From Candidatus Saccharimonadota bacterium (GTDB lineage: Bacteria; Patescibacteriota; Saccharimonadia; Saccharimonadales; UBA4665): 6,728 nt of DNA. Below, piece by piece: positions 1 to 4,974 of the stretch; the stretch's first letter is position 1; each line of letters opens with the position of its first letter. A program made the translations under genes and the position numbers. The stretch is from positions 1 to 6,728 of the forward strand of contig JARIHB010000053.1 in assembly GCA_029288515.1 (NCBI GenBank). The letters run 5' to 3'. The notes beneath the pieces were generated by a model. It did not search any database, was not told where the DNA came from, and saw only the letters and a program-made list of their open reading frames with translations.

Positions 1-58
1 CCAAGCGCTTCGCACTCTGAAGAAAAAGGGCTTGCTGAGTCCTACGCCTACTAAGTAG
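1..58 (+). CDS. C-terminal end of an unidentified protein (partial)
   Basis: Reading from base 2, 18 sense codons enter from the left edge and stop at TAG (56-58). The tail is basic and ends LLSPTPTK. Of the two plus frames still open at the edge this looks the more protein-like, since it is lysine- and leucine-rich, and it stops about 20 bases before a good hairpin terminator. The fragment is too short to assign a family, and I make no functional guess. It converges with the minus-strand gene series ending at 130. Confidence 0.4.
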   Translation, partial: QALRTLKKKGLLSPTPTK

Positions 59-60
59 AA

Positions 61-132
61 TAGGTTAGCCTTTACGGTAGAAAAGCCCCTTCCTGGAGAG
101 GGGCTTTTCGTATGACCTAAAAGGTTAACCTA
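61..132. repeat. Inverted repeat flanking the shared terminator
   Basis: TAGGTTAGCCTTT at 61-73 is the reverse complement of AAAGGTTAACCTA at 120-132 with one mismatch (12 of 13). The arms sit symmetrically around the terminator hairpin at 80-109, so a transcript from either strand could form a larger two-tier stem. The right arm includes the stop codon of the MBL-fold gene (130-132). Function is unknown; it may simply extend the bidirectional terminator. Confidence 0.5.
80..109. terminator. Bidirectional intrinsic terminator
   Basis: An 11-bp perfect stem pairs GAAAAGCCCCT (80-90) with AGGGGCTTTTC (99-109) around the 8-base loop TCCTGGAG. The A-tract on one arm and T-tract on the other give a U-rich 3' end in either direction. 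It lies between two convergent genes, the plus-strand gene ending at 58 and the minus-strand series ending at 130, and probably serves both. Confidence 0.85.
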
Positions 133-756
133 GGCTTTTTCGAGTATAACCAGTTGCGTGACATCACCAAGCTCACCAGGCTTGATACGCAGCTTCTGGA
201 CGGTTTCTTTCGGCTCCATAGCTAACGCCTGTAGTGCTTGCTCGAGAGTCTGCTGTGGAACAGGATATGTCAGAGCGGGGTCATCGTAATGCGTAGGGAT
301 TACGATTTTCGGCTCAATCTTCTTAATCAGCTTTAGCGCGCCGATACCATCTAAGGTGTAGCCGTTGCCACCCACAGGCACGCACAAGATATCAATCATA
401 CCGATAGCCTCCAGCTGGGCATCGCTGAGCTCTGGATATACGTGGCCTGTAATGAGTACGCTTATATCTTCAAAGAGTAACTTGTACATGGTCGCGTTCA
501 ACTGCTTCTCTTCGTCGATATGTGCCCGTGCGCTGATACCGTAAATAGAGATATCGGATACTTCGAATTCGCCTGGCTGGGCAATGACAATTTTAGCCGG
601 TTTAGGCGGTTGGCCATGTGGGCCAGTGAATAGAGCTATGTCACCCTCTTTGGCAAGTGTCTTACCACCTAGTTCGGCAAGGTTGTCGTCAACCACTATC
701 CGCCCCTGTTTACAGGTTAGAACCAAACAGTTAGCTCCATAAAATTGAATATCCAT
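130..756 (-). CDS. MBL-fold metal-dependent hydrolase-like protein (UlaG-like, degenerate metal site)
   Basis: This 208-residue protein looks like a metallo-beta-lactamase fold of the UlaG/COG2220 type. Visible marks are the opening MDIQFYGANCLVL with VVDDNL (21-26), PGEFEV (61-66), TGH (103-105), PVGGNGYTLD (127-136) and IPTHYD (153-158), in the order expected for the repeated beta-sandwich with late metal ligands. The hallmark HxHxDH motif after the second core strand is absent: the corresponding stretch reads LFTGPHGQPPKP (42-53) and keeps only His47. H105 and H156 could still be ligands. Catalysis is therefore uncertain, with an altered metal site or a non-enzymatic role possible. The ATG has a strong AAAGGAG six bases upstream, placed in the 13-base gap after the regulator gene, so the two are co-transcribed and probably co-translated. 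It is the last gene before the terminator at 80-109. No substrate can be named. Confidence 0.8.
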   Translation of the reverse strand: MDIQFYGANCLVLTCKQGRIVVDDNLAELGGKTLAKEGDIALFTGPHGQPPKPAKIVIAQPGEFEVSDISIYGISARAHIDEEKQLNATMYKLLFEDISVLITGHVYPELSDAQLEAIGMIDILCVPVGGNGYTLDGIGALKLIKKIEPKIVIPTHYDDPALTYPVPQQTLEQALQALAMEPKETVQKLRIKPGELGDVTQLVILEKA

Positions 757-769
757 AACGCTCCTTTAC

Positions 770-1375
770 CTACAATATACTGTTCTTATCAATCAGAACC
801 TGTTTTTTAGCCCCTAGTACGGTGCTAATAAAGCGATCCTTGATTTGCCGCCGGTAATTAAACTCTTGAGGCGACATTACAGTATAGCGTATGTCCTTAC
901 CTTCTTTTGTTTCAAGCTCAGTGACAAACTTCTGCATCGCGTGTTGGTTCAAGTCACCAACAATAAGCACGTCGATGCCGCTAGAGTCGTCACGAGTAAA
1001 TTGGCCGGTGTACAGGGCAACCTCCACATTCCCTAAGGCTTTGATTTTATCCCGCTCAGCATTAGGGGCGCTGCCGGCTGCCTTAGCACGCGTAGTCGTG
1101 GCGCTGCCTTCTTCAAAGCTGCCGCTGCCAAAAATAGCTTTAAGCGGCTTATAAAACTCGTACGACTGATTTACCTCGTAGTACAGTCTATTATTAGTAT
1201 TGTCTGATGCAATGATGCCAATGCTCAGCAAGTTTGCCAATTCACGGCGCACCGAGTTTATTTGTTCGTCAATCTTACGGGTAATTTCGCGAACATAGAA
1301 TGAACGGTTGGGGTTACTGTAAAAGAGTTGCAGCAGTTTAACCCTCGTCTTCGATCCGAACAATTGCTCAATCAT
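770..1375 (-). CDS. Winged-helix regulator fused to a degenerate nucleotidyltransferase-like domain
   Basis: This 201-residue protein has two parts. Residues 1-80 form an ArsR/MarR-like winged helix: LFGSKTRVKLLQLFY, then YVREITRKI as the helix-turn-helix entry, SVRRELANLLSIGII as the recognition segment, and RLYYEVN as the wing. A low-complexity Ala/Ser/Gly linker follows (82-105). Residues 112-200 resemble the MNT/pol-beta-type nucleotidyltransferase seen fused to such regulators, with VALYTGQF, GIDVLIVGDL (133-142) and a tail YTVMSPQEF...DRFISTVLGAKKQVLID. The active-site pattern of the family, GSxARGExxxxSDID, is eroded: the GS turn reads TGQF and the first acidic residue of the DxD pair is Gly133, so nucleotidyl transfer is doubtful. 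The ATG follows an extended -10 sequence by six bases. The next gene, 13 bases downstream, is the MBL-fold protein, so the pair may form a sensor/effector unit. Domain calls rest on motif recognition only. Confidence 0.75.
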   Translation of the reverse strand: MIEQLFGSKTRVKLLQLFYSNPNRSFYVREITRKIDEQINSVRRELANLLSIGIIASDNTNNRLYYEVNQSYEFYKPLKAIFGSGSFEEGSATTTRAKAAGSAPNAERDKIKALGNVEVALYTGQFTRDDSSGIDVLIVGDLNQHAMQKFVTELETKEGKDIRYTVMSPQEFNYRRQIKDRFISTVLGAKKQVLIDKNSIL

Positions 1376-1381
1376 GAACCT

Positions 1382-1390
1382 ATTGTAGCA
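1382..1390 (-). promoter_or_regulatory. Extended -10 promoter for a leaderless regulator mRNA
   Basis: On the minus strand TGC-TACAAT (1390-1382) is an extended -10 hexamer. It is followed by exactly six bases (AGGTTC) and the ATG at 1375, so transcription would begin at or next to the start codon. No clear -35 is present. TGAACAA occurs on the minus strand both at the end of miaA and in this gap, and could be a binding site. The region also lies inside the thrS-miaA readthrough path, so the promoter would be internal. Confidence 0.4.
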
Positions 1391-1412
1391 AACTTGTTCA
1401 TAACACTATAGA

Positions 1413-2291
1413 TCATTTGTTCAAGAATGTTGTTACAATATCTACAGCTTCTTCCATATTACTGATCCAATGAATAGTAGGGTCGCGTTTGAACCATGTT
1501 TTTTGACGCTTAGCATATTGCATATCCATTTGCACAAATAACTGTTTCGCTTCGTCGAGTGTTGCGTCGCCTCCAATATACTTCCGAAACGACTTGTATG
1601 CTGGTGCCTGCATGGCGGGCACTTCCCAGCCGTATGCCTCGGCTAAACATCTCACCTCAGCGACCAATCCGTTATCAACCATACCATCTACCCGCCGCTC
1701 TACCTTACGGCGTAGCTCTTCACGGTCGATATCAAGGCCTAAGACCACTGTGTTTGGACGCAATGGTCCGCGACCCGCTGGAGCGCCATTGCGCTCAATG
1801 ACACGGATCAACCGTCGTGGATTGAGTAGATCGGCAGGCATTTCCAGACCACACCGGCTAATCTCAGCCTGCAACTCCTTAACTGAACGGCTTGAAAGTT
1901 CGGAGCGGGTCGCCTCCTCTGCCATACCGCCAGCAAACGAAAACTCATACAGGAGCGCATCAATATACAGCCCAGTCCCTCCCACTACCAGCGGCAGCCT
2001 ATTGCGCCGGCTAATGTCACGAATAGCAGCTGACGCAGCCTGTTGGAACATATAAGCGTTGAATGGCTTGTCGGGAGTCGTCACATCTATCAAATGGTGC
2101 GGAACATGCGCCATCTCTGCATGTGTTGGTTTTGCCGTACCAATATCCATACCGACGTAGACTGTCCGCGAGTCAGCCGCGATAATCTCACCGTTGAAAC
2201 GGTGAGCTAATTCCAAAGACAGCGCCGTCTTCCCTGAACCAGTTGGCCCTAGAATGACAATTAGAGGAGCGTGGTCTGGTTTGGGCTCCAC
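1413..2291 (-). CDS. miaA: tRNA dimethylallyltransferase (tRNA delta(2)-isopentenylpyrophosphate transferase)
   Basis: MiaA transfers the dimethylallyl group of DMAPP to N6 of A37 in tRNAs that read UNN codons, the first step toward ms2i6A, which stabilises codon-anticodon pairing. Visible motifs: P-loop GPTGSGKT (15-22), ADSRTVYVGMDIGTAKPT (39-56; Asp40 is the expected catalytic base), VPHHLIDV (63-70), LVVGGTGLYIDALL (101-114), NPRRLIRVIER, LGLDIDREELRRKVERRVDGM, and the C-terminal YAKRQKTWFKRD that contacts tRNA. At 292 residues it has the normal family length. I place the start at GTG 2291, with GGAGAG in good position, because the longer open frame (to 2429) only adds an Arg/Trp-rich translation of the overlapping upstream gene. 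It overlaps atl by 31 bases, so translation is probably coupled. The usual AIGYKEF-like motif reads APAYKSF here, a mild deviation. Confidence 0.95.
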   Translation of the reverse strand: MEPKPDHAPLIVILGPTGSGKTALSLELAHRFNGEIIAADSRTVYVGMDIGTAKPTHAEMAHVPHHLIDVTTPDKPFNAYMFQQAASAAIRDISRRNRLPLVVGGTGLYIDALLYEFSFAGGMAEEATRSELSSRSVKELQAEISRCGLEMPADLLNPRRLIRVIERNGAPAGRGPLRPNTVVLGLDIDREELRRKVERRVDGMVDNGLVAEVRCLAEAYGWEVPAMQAPAYKSFRKYIGGDATLDEAKQLFVQMDMQYAKRQKTWFKRDPTIHWISNMEEAVDIVTTFLNK

Positions 2292-2593
2292 AGCAGCTCT
2301 CCAACGTTCACGGTAAGATCCTCTGATACGTCTACGCCATCCGCGCGCAGGGCAGCCGCATGCGCCCCACGGCCGCCATTCGGCCAACCTGCCGCCAAAC
2401 CACCTTGCTTGCTGACCACACGCTGCCAAGGTAAATCAACCGGACCAGTATGGGCAATCTGCCCCACCTCCCAGGCAGCCCAGGCAGCACCGCAATGCGC
2501 CGCCACCTGACCATAGGTCATTACCCGGCCTTTTGGTATGCGCGCCACTAGCTCATATACTCGCTCTTTGAACGCAGCATCCACCCTAGGCAT
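2261..2593 (-). CDS. atl: Alkyltransferase-like (ATL) protein, O6-alkylguanine recognition without acceptor Cys
   Basis: This 110-residue protein is the DNA-binding domain of the Ogt/MGMT family: FKERVYELVARIPKGRVMTYGQVA (8-31) carries the helix-turn-helix that enters the minor groove. In true methyltransferases the acceptor motif is PCHRV; here it is PWQRVV (55-60), with Trp56 in place of the cysteine. That is the mark of ATL proteins, which bind O6-alkylguanine and recruit nucleotide excision repair rather than removing the alkyl group. The family segment PRAARAVG, whose second Arg is the base-flipping arginine finger, reads AWAAWEVG (37-44), so that residue appears to be Trp41, which is unusual even for ATL proteins. 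I chose ATG 2593 because GGAGAAG lies upstream; a TTG at 2611 is in frame but poorly supported. It sits between thrS and miaA and overlaps miaA by 31 bases. The repair role is inferred from family. Confidence 0.85.
   Translation of the reverse strand: MPRVDAAFKERVYELVARIPKGRVMTYGQVAAHCGAAWAAWEVGQIAHTGPVDLPWQRVVSKQGGLAAGWPNGGRGAHAAALRADGVDVSEDLTVNVGELLWSPNQTTLL
2297..2302 (-). promoter_or_regulatory. Ribosome-binding site deciding the miaA GTG start
   Basis: GGAGAG on the minus strand (2302-2297) ends five bases ahead of GTG 2291. It lies inside the last codons of atl and is the only Shine-Dalgarno-like site near the first MiaA-like residues, so it fixes the start and explains the 31-base gene overlap. 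Confidence 0.6.
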
Positions 2594-2633
2594 TGAACTG
2601 CTTCTCCGCAATCGAAATCAGCTTTCTACTCAT
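2586..2633 (-). CDS. 15-codon ORF between thrS and atl, probable coupling leader
   Basis: An ATG at 2633 opens a short frame, MSRKLISIAEKQFNA, ending at TAG 2588-2586. It has a textbook Shine-Dalgarno, AAGGA at 2644-2640, which overlaps the thrS stop codon and sits six bases from the ATG. This is a better initiation site than the one for the next gene. The frame ends five bases after the atl ATG begins, so the two overlap by eight bases in the +1 arrangement AATGCCTAG. A terminating ribosome could restart on atl. Whether the peptide itself matters is unknown. Alternatively an ancestral N-terminal extension of atl was frameshifted, but ATL proteins normally start near the atl ATG. Confidence 0.45.
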   Translation of the reverse strand: MSRKLISIAEKQFNA

Positions 2634-2642
2634 ATAGCGTCC

Positions 2643-4496
2643 TTATAGTGATGTTTTATTTACACGATTTTTTGCTTCGTGCACGATGGTCACAAGCAAT
2701 TCCTCGATCGTACGTGAGTCATGTGTCTCACTCACCTCTAAATCCTTACGAATACGCGGCATCAGCTCCCCGCCTTCGATTTCTTTCTGGCCGATAACCA
2801 CTGTGTATGGCACCTTTAACGCTTCGGCATTGCGGATTTTCTTGCCCACCGTTTCATTATCGTTGTCAACACGAACACGCACTCCTAACTCCCTAGCGCG
2901 AACAGCGATCGTCTCAGCAAAATCAACTGTTGCCTGTTCTTGATTAACGGTAATAACTCGCAGTTGTTCCGGCGCCAGCCATACGGGGAAGCGTCCGGCT
3001 GTGTGCTCAATGTACACTGAGAAAAATCTGTCAAAGCTGCCCATGATAGCACAGTGCACCATAATAGGCTGTTTTTGCTCGCCTTTTTCATCGGTGTACG
3101 TCAGGCCGAAGCGCTGTGGCTGCACAAAATCGAACTGCACAGTAGCCACTTGCCATCTCCGACCGATGGCGTCAATAGCCATAAAATCAATCTTGGGCCC
3201 ATAAAATGCCGCTTCGCCTTCTTGTTTATAGAATTTAAGGTGATTTACGACGGCCATCTCCTCAATTTTGCCTTGAGCTAAATCCCACAACTCTTGGTCG
3301 CCCAGGTAGCCGTCGCTTCCGTCACGGAAAGACAAACGTACTTCTAGCTCCATGTCGATCACTCGATAAAAATCATGTATCGCTACAATCAGAGAGCCAA
3401 CAATACCTTCAACCTGCTCGGGTGTACAATATGCATGACTGTCGTCCTGCGACAATGAGCGTACTCGTGATAGCCCGTGCAGCTCACCGGTCTTTTCGTC
3501 ACGGTAATCGGTGGTGGTTTCCATATACTTTATAGGTAAGTCACGGTAACTGCGCGGACGCGATGCATATATCTGATTATGATGCGGGCAGTTCATGGGC
3601 TTCATTACCAACTCGTCGCTCGTTTCCTGGCTCTTGACCAGAAATAGCTCGGGACCAAATTTTGCCCAGTGGCCGGACTTTTCGTATAAATCTTTCTTAG
3701 TCATATGCGGCGTCCACACCCGCTCAAAGCCCAGCCTCTCCCGCACTTCCTCTGAGAAGTGTGTTAAGCCGTTGCGCAAAACCGTACCACGCGGCGTATA
3801 CATCGGCAGGCCGGCGCCGACTAAATCAGAGAATACAAACAGATCCAACTCCTGGCCGAGTTTACGATGATCGCGTTTCTTTGCTTCTTCGAGCATATGC
3901 AAATAGGCCTGCAGATCTTCATCAGTAGCAAAAGCTACACCGTACACCCGTTGCATTTGCGGGTTACCCTCTTTACCGCGCCAGTAAGCGCCAGAGATAC
4001 GCATCAGCTTAAAGGCTCCAACCTTACTGGTTGATTCCACGTGCGGCCCGCGGCACAGGTCAGTAAAACTGCCATTGCGATAGAACGAAACTTCTTCTAC
4101 CTTGCTGTCGCCTACAGTAGCAACACCGATCTCGTCAGCATCCAACTCCTTGGCCATGGTAGTGCCAGCCCGCTTCAGATCATTTAATAGCTCTTCTTTA
4201 TAGGGCTGCTTTGCCTCTTTTGCCCAGGTAACCGCTTCATCAATTGGCTTCATAAAGCGCTCAAAAGGCTGATCTTCTGCAATGACCTTGCGCATCTCAC
4301 CCTCTATTTTTTCAAAATCATCATCCGACAGTTGCACATCTCCAAGGTCAACGTCATAGTAGAAGCCATTCTCGACTACCGGGCCGACGCCCAGCTTAAC
4401 CTCAGGCCACAGCCGTGTAATGGCAGTAGCCATAATGTGAGCGAGACTGTGACGCATAGGATGCAGATTTCCTTGCTGGTTGGTGTTTACTGCCAT
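2643..4496 (-). CDS. thrS: Threonyl-tRNA synthetase lacking the TGS domain
   Basis: ThrS is a class II aminoacyl-tRNA synthetase that charges tRNA-Thr and edits Ser-tRNA-Thr. At 617 residues it starts directly in the editing domain: HSLAH (16-20) and CRGPH (148-152) carry the editing residues, so proofreading should be intact. The catalytic domain (about 215-505) shows MNCPHH (301-306, Zn ligand Cys303), motif 2 YRDEKTGELHGLSRVR (331-346), DDSH (Zn ligand His354), VHCAIMGSFDRF (480-491, Zn ligand His481, motif 3 Arg490), and an anticodon-binding domain (about 508-610) with WLAPEQLRV and KIRNAEALKVPY. E. coli ThrS has CPGH and HRAILGS at the two variant spots. The TGS domain of most bacterial ThrS (about 60 residues) is missing. 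ATG 4496 is preceded by AAAGGAG at six bases; a longer frame to 4628 would translate a T-box leader with no resemblance to TGS. Expression is predicted to be T-box controlled. Confidence 0.97.
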   Translation of the reverse strand: MAVNTNQQGNLHPMRHSLAHIMATAITRLWPEVKLGVGPVVENGFYYDVDLGDVQLSDDDFEKIEGEMRKVIAEDQPFERFMKPIDEAVTWAKEAKQPYKEELLNDLKRAGTTMAKELDADEIGVATVGDSKVEEVSFYRNGSFTDLCRGPHVESTSKVGAFKLMRISGAYWRGKEGNPQMQRVYGVAFATDEDLQAYLHMLEEAKKRDHRKLGQELDLFVFSDLVGAGLPMYTPRGTVLRNGLTHFSEEVRERLGFERVWTPHMTKKDLYEKSGHWAKFGPELFLVKSQETSDELVMKPMNCPHHNQIYASRPRSYRDLPIKYMETTTDYRDEKTGELHGLSRVRSLSQDDSHAYCTPEQVEGIVGSLIVAIHDFYRVIDMELEVRLSFRDGSDGYLGDQELWDLAQGKIEEMAVVNHLKFYKQEGEAAFYGPKIDFMAIDAIGRRWQVATVQFDFVQPQRFGLTYTDEKGEQKQPIMVHCAIMGSFDRFFSVYIEHTAGRFPVWLAPEQLRVITVNQEQATVDFAETIAVRARELGVRVRVDNDNETVGKKIRNAEALKVPYTVVIGQKEIEGGELMPRIRKDLEVSETHDSRTIEELLVTIVHEAKNRVNKTSL

Positions 4497-4502
4497 TACT
4501 GA

Positions 4503-4509
4503 CTCCTTT
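4503..4509 (-). promoter_or_regulatory. Strong Shine-Dalgarno deciding the thrS start
   Basis: AAAGGAG on the minus strand (4509-4503) lies six bases ahead of ATG 4496 and about 15 bases after the U-run of the leader terminator. It makes 4496 the real start rather than the in-frame ATG at 4628 inside the T-box. Confidence 0.85.
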
Positions 4510-4524
4510 CTTAATATAGATAGC

Positions 4525-4586
4525 AAAAGAGACGCGCCGTTCGATTCAATACTCTCGCAAATGTATTTAATCGTGTAGCGCGTCTC
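4525..4586 (-). terminator. T-box-controlled attenuator hairpin of thrS
   Basis: GAGACGCGC (4586-4578) pairs with GCGCGTCTC (4537-4529), followed by TTTT (4528-4525). Between the arms CGATTAAATAC (4573-4563) pairs with GTATTGAATCG (4552-4542) with one A/G mismatch, giving a long two-tier hairpin with a 10-base loop and a 4x4 internal loop. Its 5' arm uses the GAGAC that also closes the antiterminator A1 helix, so the two folds exclude each other. The U-run is short, so leaky termination is possible. Confidence 0.8.
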
Positions 4587-4738
4587 GGACCCTTGCGGGC
4601 GGTTCCACCGGACTTCCTTGATTGTCATTTGTCGTTTGACATTTTTGTGACCTTCAAGGCACTTGTGATAGCACGTTTGTCGTACGTTCTAACTGCCCAC
4701 GGAGCTCGACGGGTGGTGAAGCCGTTTCACTGCTCGCC
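4525..4738 (-). promoter_or_regulatory. T-box riboswitch in the thrS leader
   Basis: T-box leaders bind a cognate tRNA: the specifier pairs with the anticodon, and an uncharged 3' end pairs with the T-box bulge and stabilises an antiterminator. Here GGTGGAACCGC (4609-4599) matches the T-box core GGUGGNACCGC. It folds as a classical antiterminator: A1 helix GTCCGG (4613-4608) with CCGAGAC (4588-4582, one bulged A), bulge TGGAACC (4607-4601), A2 helix GCCC/GGGT closed by a GCAA loop. A terminator hairpin that shares GAGAC with A1 follows. Upstream is a small hairpin TGTCA/TGACA (4641-4623) and a possible Stem I closed by AGGC (4739-4736) and GCCT (4660-4657), with GTGA/TCAC inside. A candidate Thr specifier is ACG at 4676-4674; that part is tentative. 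N = A in TGGA predicts discriminator U73 in the cognate tRNA-Thr. The position just upstream of thrS fits perfectly. Confidence 0.88.
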
Positions 4739-4742
4739 TAGT

Positions 4743-4751
4743 ATTATATCA
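4743..4751 (-). promoter_or_regulatory. Extended -10 promoter of the thrS leader
   Basis: TGA-TATAAT on the minus strand (4751-4743) is a consensus -10 with the extended TGn motif. No good -35 lies 16-18 bases upstream (GAGGTT at 17), as expected for an extended -10 promoter. The predicted start at about 4738-4736 coincides with the first base of the proposed T-box base helix, giving a leader of about 240 bases. Confidence 0.75.
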
Positions 4752-4861
4752 CAACACATCGGCAAAACCTCATCTCGTTGTCTCCACATACAACTATAGC
4801 AATGTTAGTACGATACGGCTAGTAACAAGTTGTTGTCAGTTTTGTGACGGTTGCTGTGGAA

Positions 4862-4963
4862 AAACACCGCCCCTTCTTAAGCTGATTTTTGGAGCCAAAA
4901 TCCGCCTGGTGATATACATAATATCAATGTTCGCCAAACTTGTCCGGAAAGGCGGGCGGTTTT
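4862..4963. repeat. Multi-branched inverted-repeat element of unknown nature
   Basis: The outer arms AAACACCGCCCCTT (4862-4875) and AAGGCGGGCGGTTTT (4949-4963) pair over about 13 bp with single-base bulges at C4865 and C4953. Inside are two more hairpins: GATTTTTGG/CCAAAATC (4884-4902) and TGATAT/ATATCA (4910-4926, loop ACATA). The outer helix is flanked by a T-run on either strand, so it could act as a terminator both ways. It contains no credible ORF. It may be a structured small RNA, a small palindromic mobile element or remnant, or a composite terminator between tRNA-Val and thrS. Confidence 0.4.
4918..4946 (-). promoter_or_regulatory. Possible second upstream promoter toward thrS
   Basis: On the minus strand CGGACA (4946-4941), a 17-base spacer, and TGA-TATTAT (extended -10, hexamer 4923-4918) form a plausible sigma70-type promoter firing toward thrS from about 4911. 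It overlaps one hairpin of the inverted-repeat element, so part of the apparent palindrome could simply be promoter sequence. Support is moderate. Confidence 0.3.
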
Positions 4964-4974
4964 GCCCACTGCCT

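Noticed and set aside
770..1375. MNT/HEPN-type toxin-antitoxin module
   Set aside because: The nucleotidyltransferase-like domain lacks catalytic residues and the neighbour is an MBL-fold protein, not a HEPN toxin.
2292..2429. 46-residue N-terminal extension of MiaA
   Set aside because: It is Trp/Arg/Gly-rich sequence read from the overlapping atl gene in another frame. MiaA homology begins just after GTG 2291, which has its own GGAGAG.
2594..2611. TTG start of atl six codons upstream
   Set aside because: There is no ribosome-binding site at a suitable distance. ATG 2593 has GGAGAAG upstream and the family begins near the FKERVYELV segment.
4497..4628. In-frame N-terminal extension of ThrS by 44 residues from ATG 4628
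   Set aside because: The extension translates the T-box antiterminator and terminator, has no TGS or editing-domain likeness and no proper ribosome-binding site, while ATG 4496 has AAAGGAG at six bases.
4497..4628. Leader-peptide (ribosome-stalling) attenuation of thrS
   Set aside because: The open stretch through the leader has no run of Thr codons, and a T-box explains the competing hairpins better.
4593..4799. 68-codon plus-strand ORF opposite the T-box leader
   Set aside because: It is a shadow of the structured leader and thrS promoter with no initiation signals.
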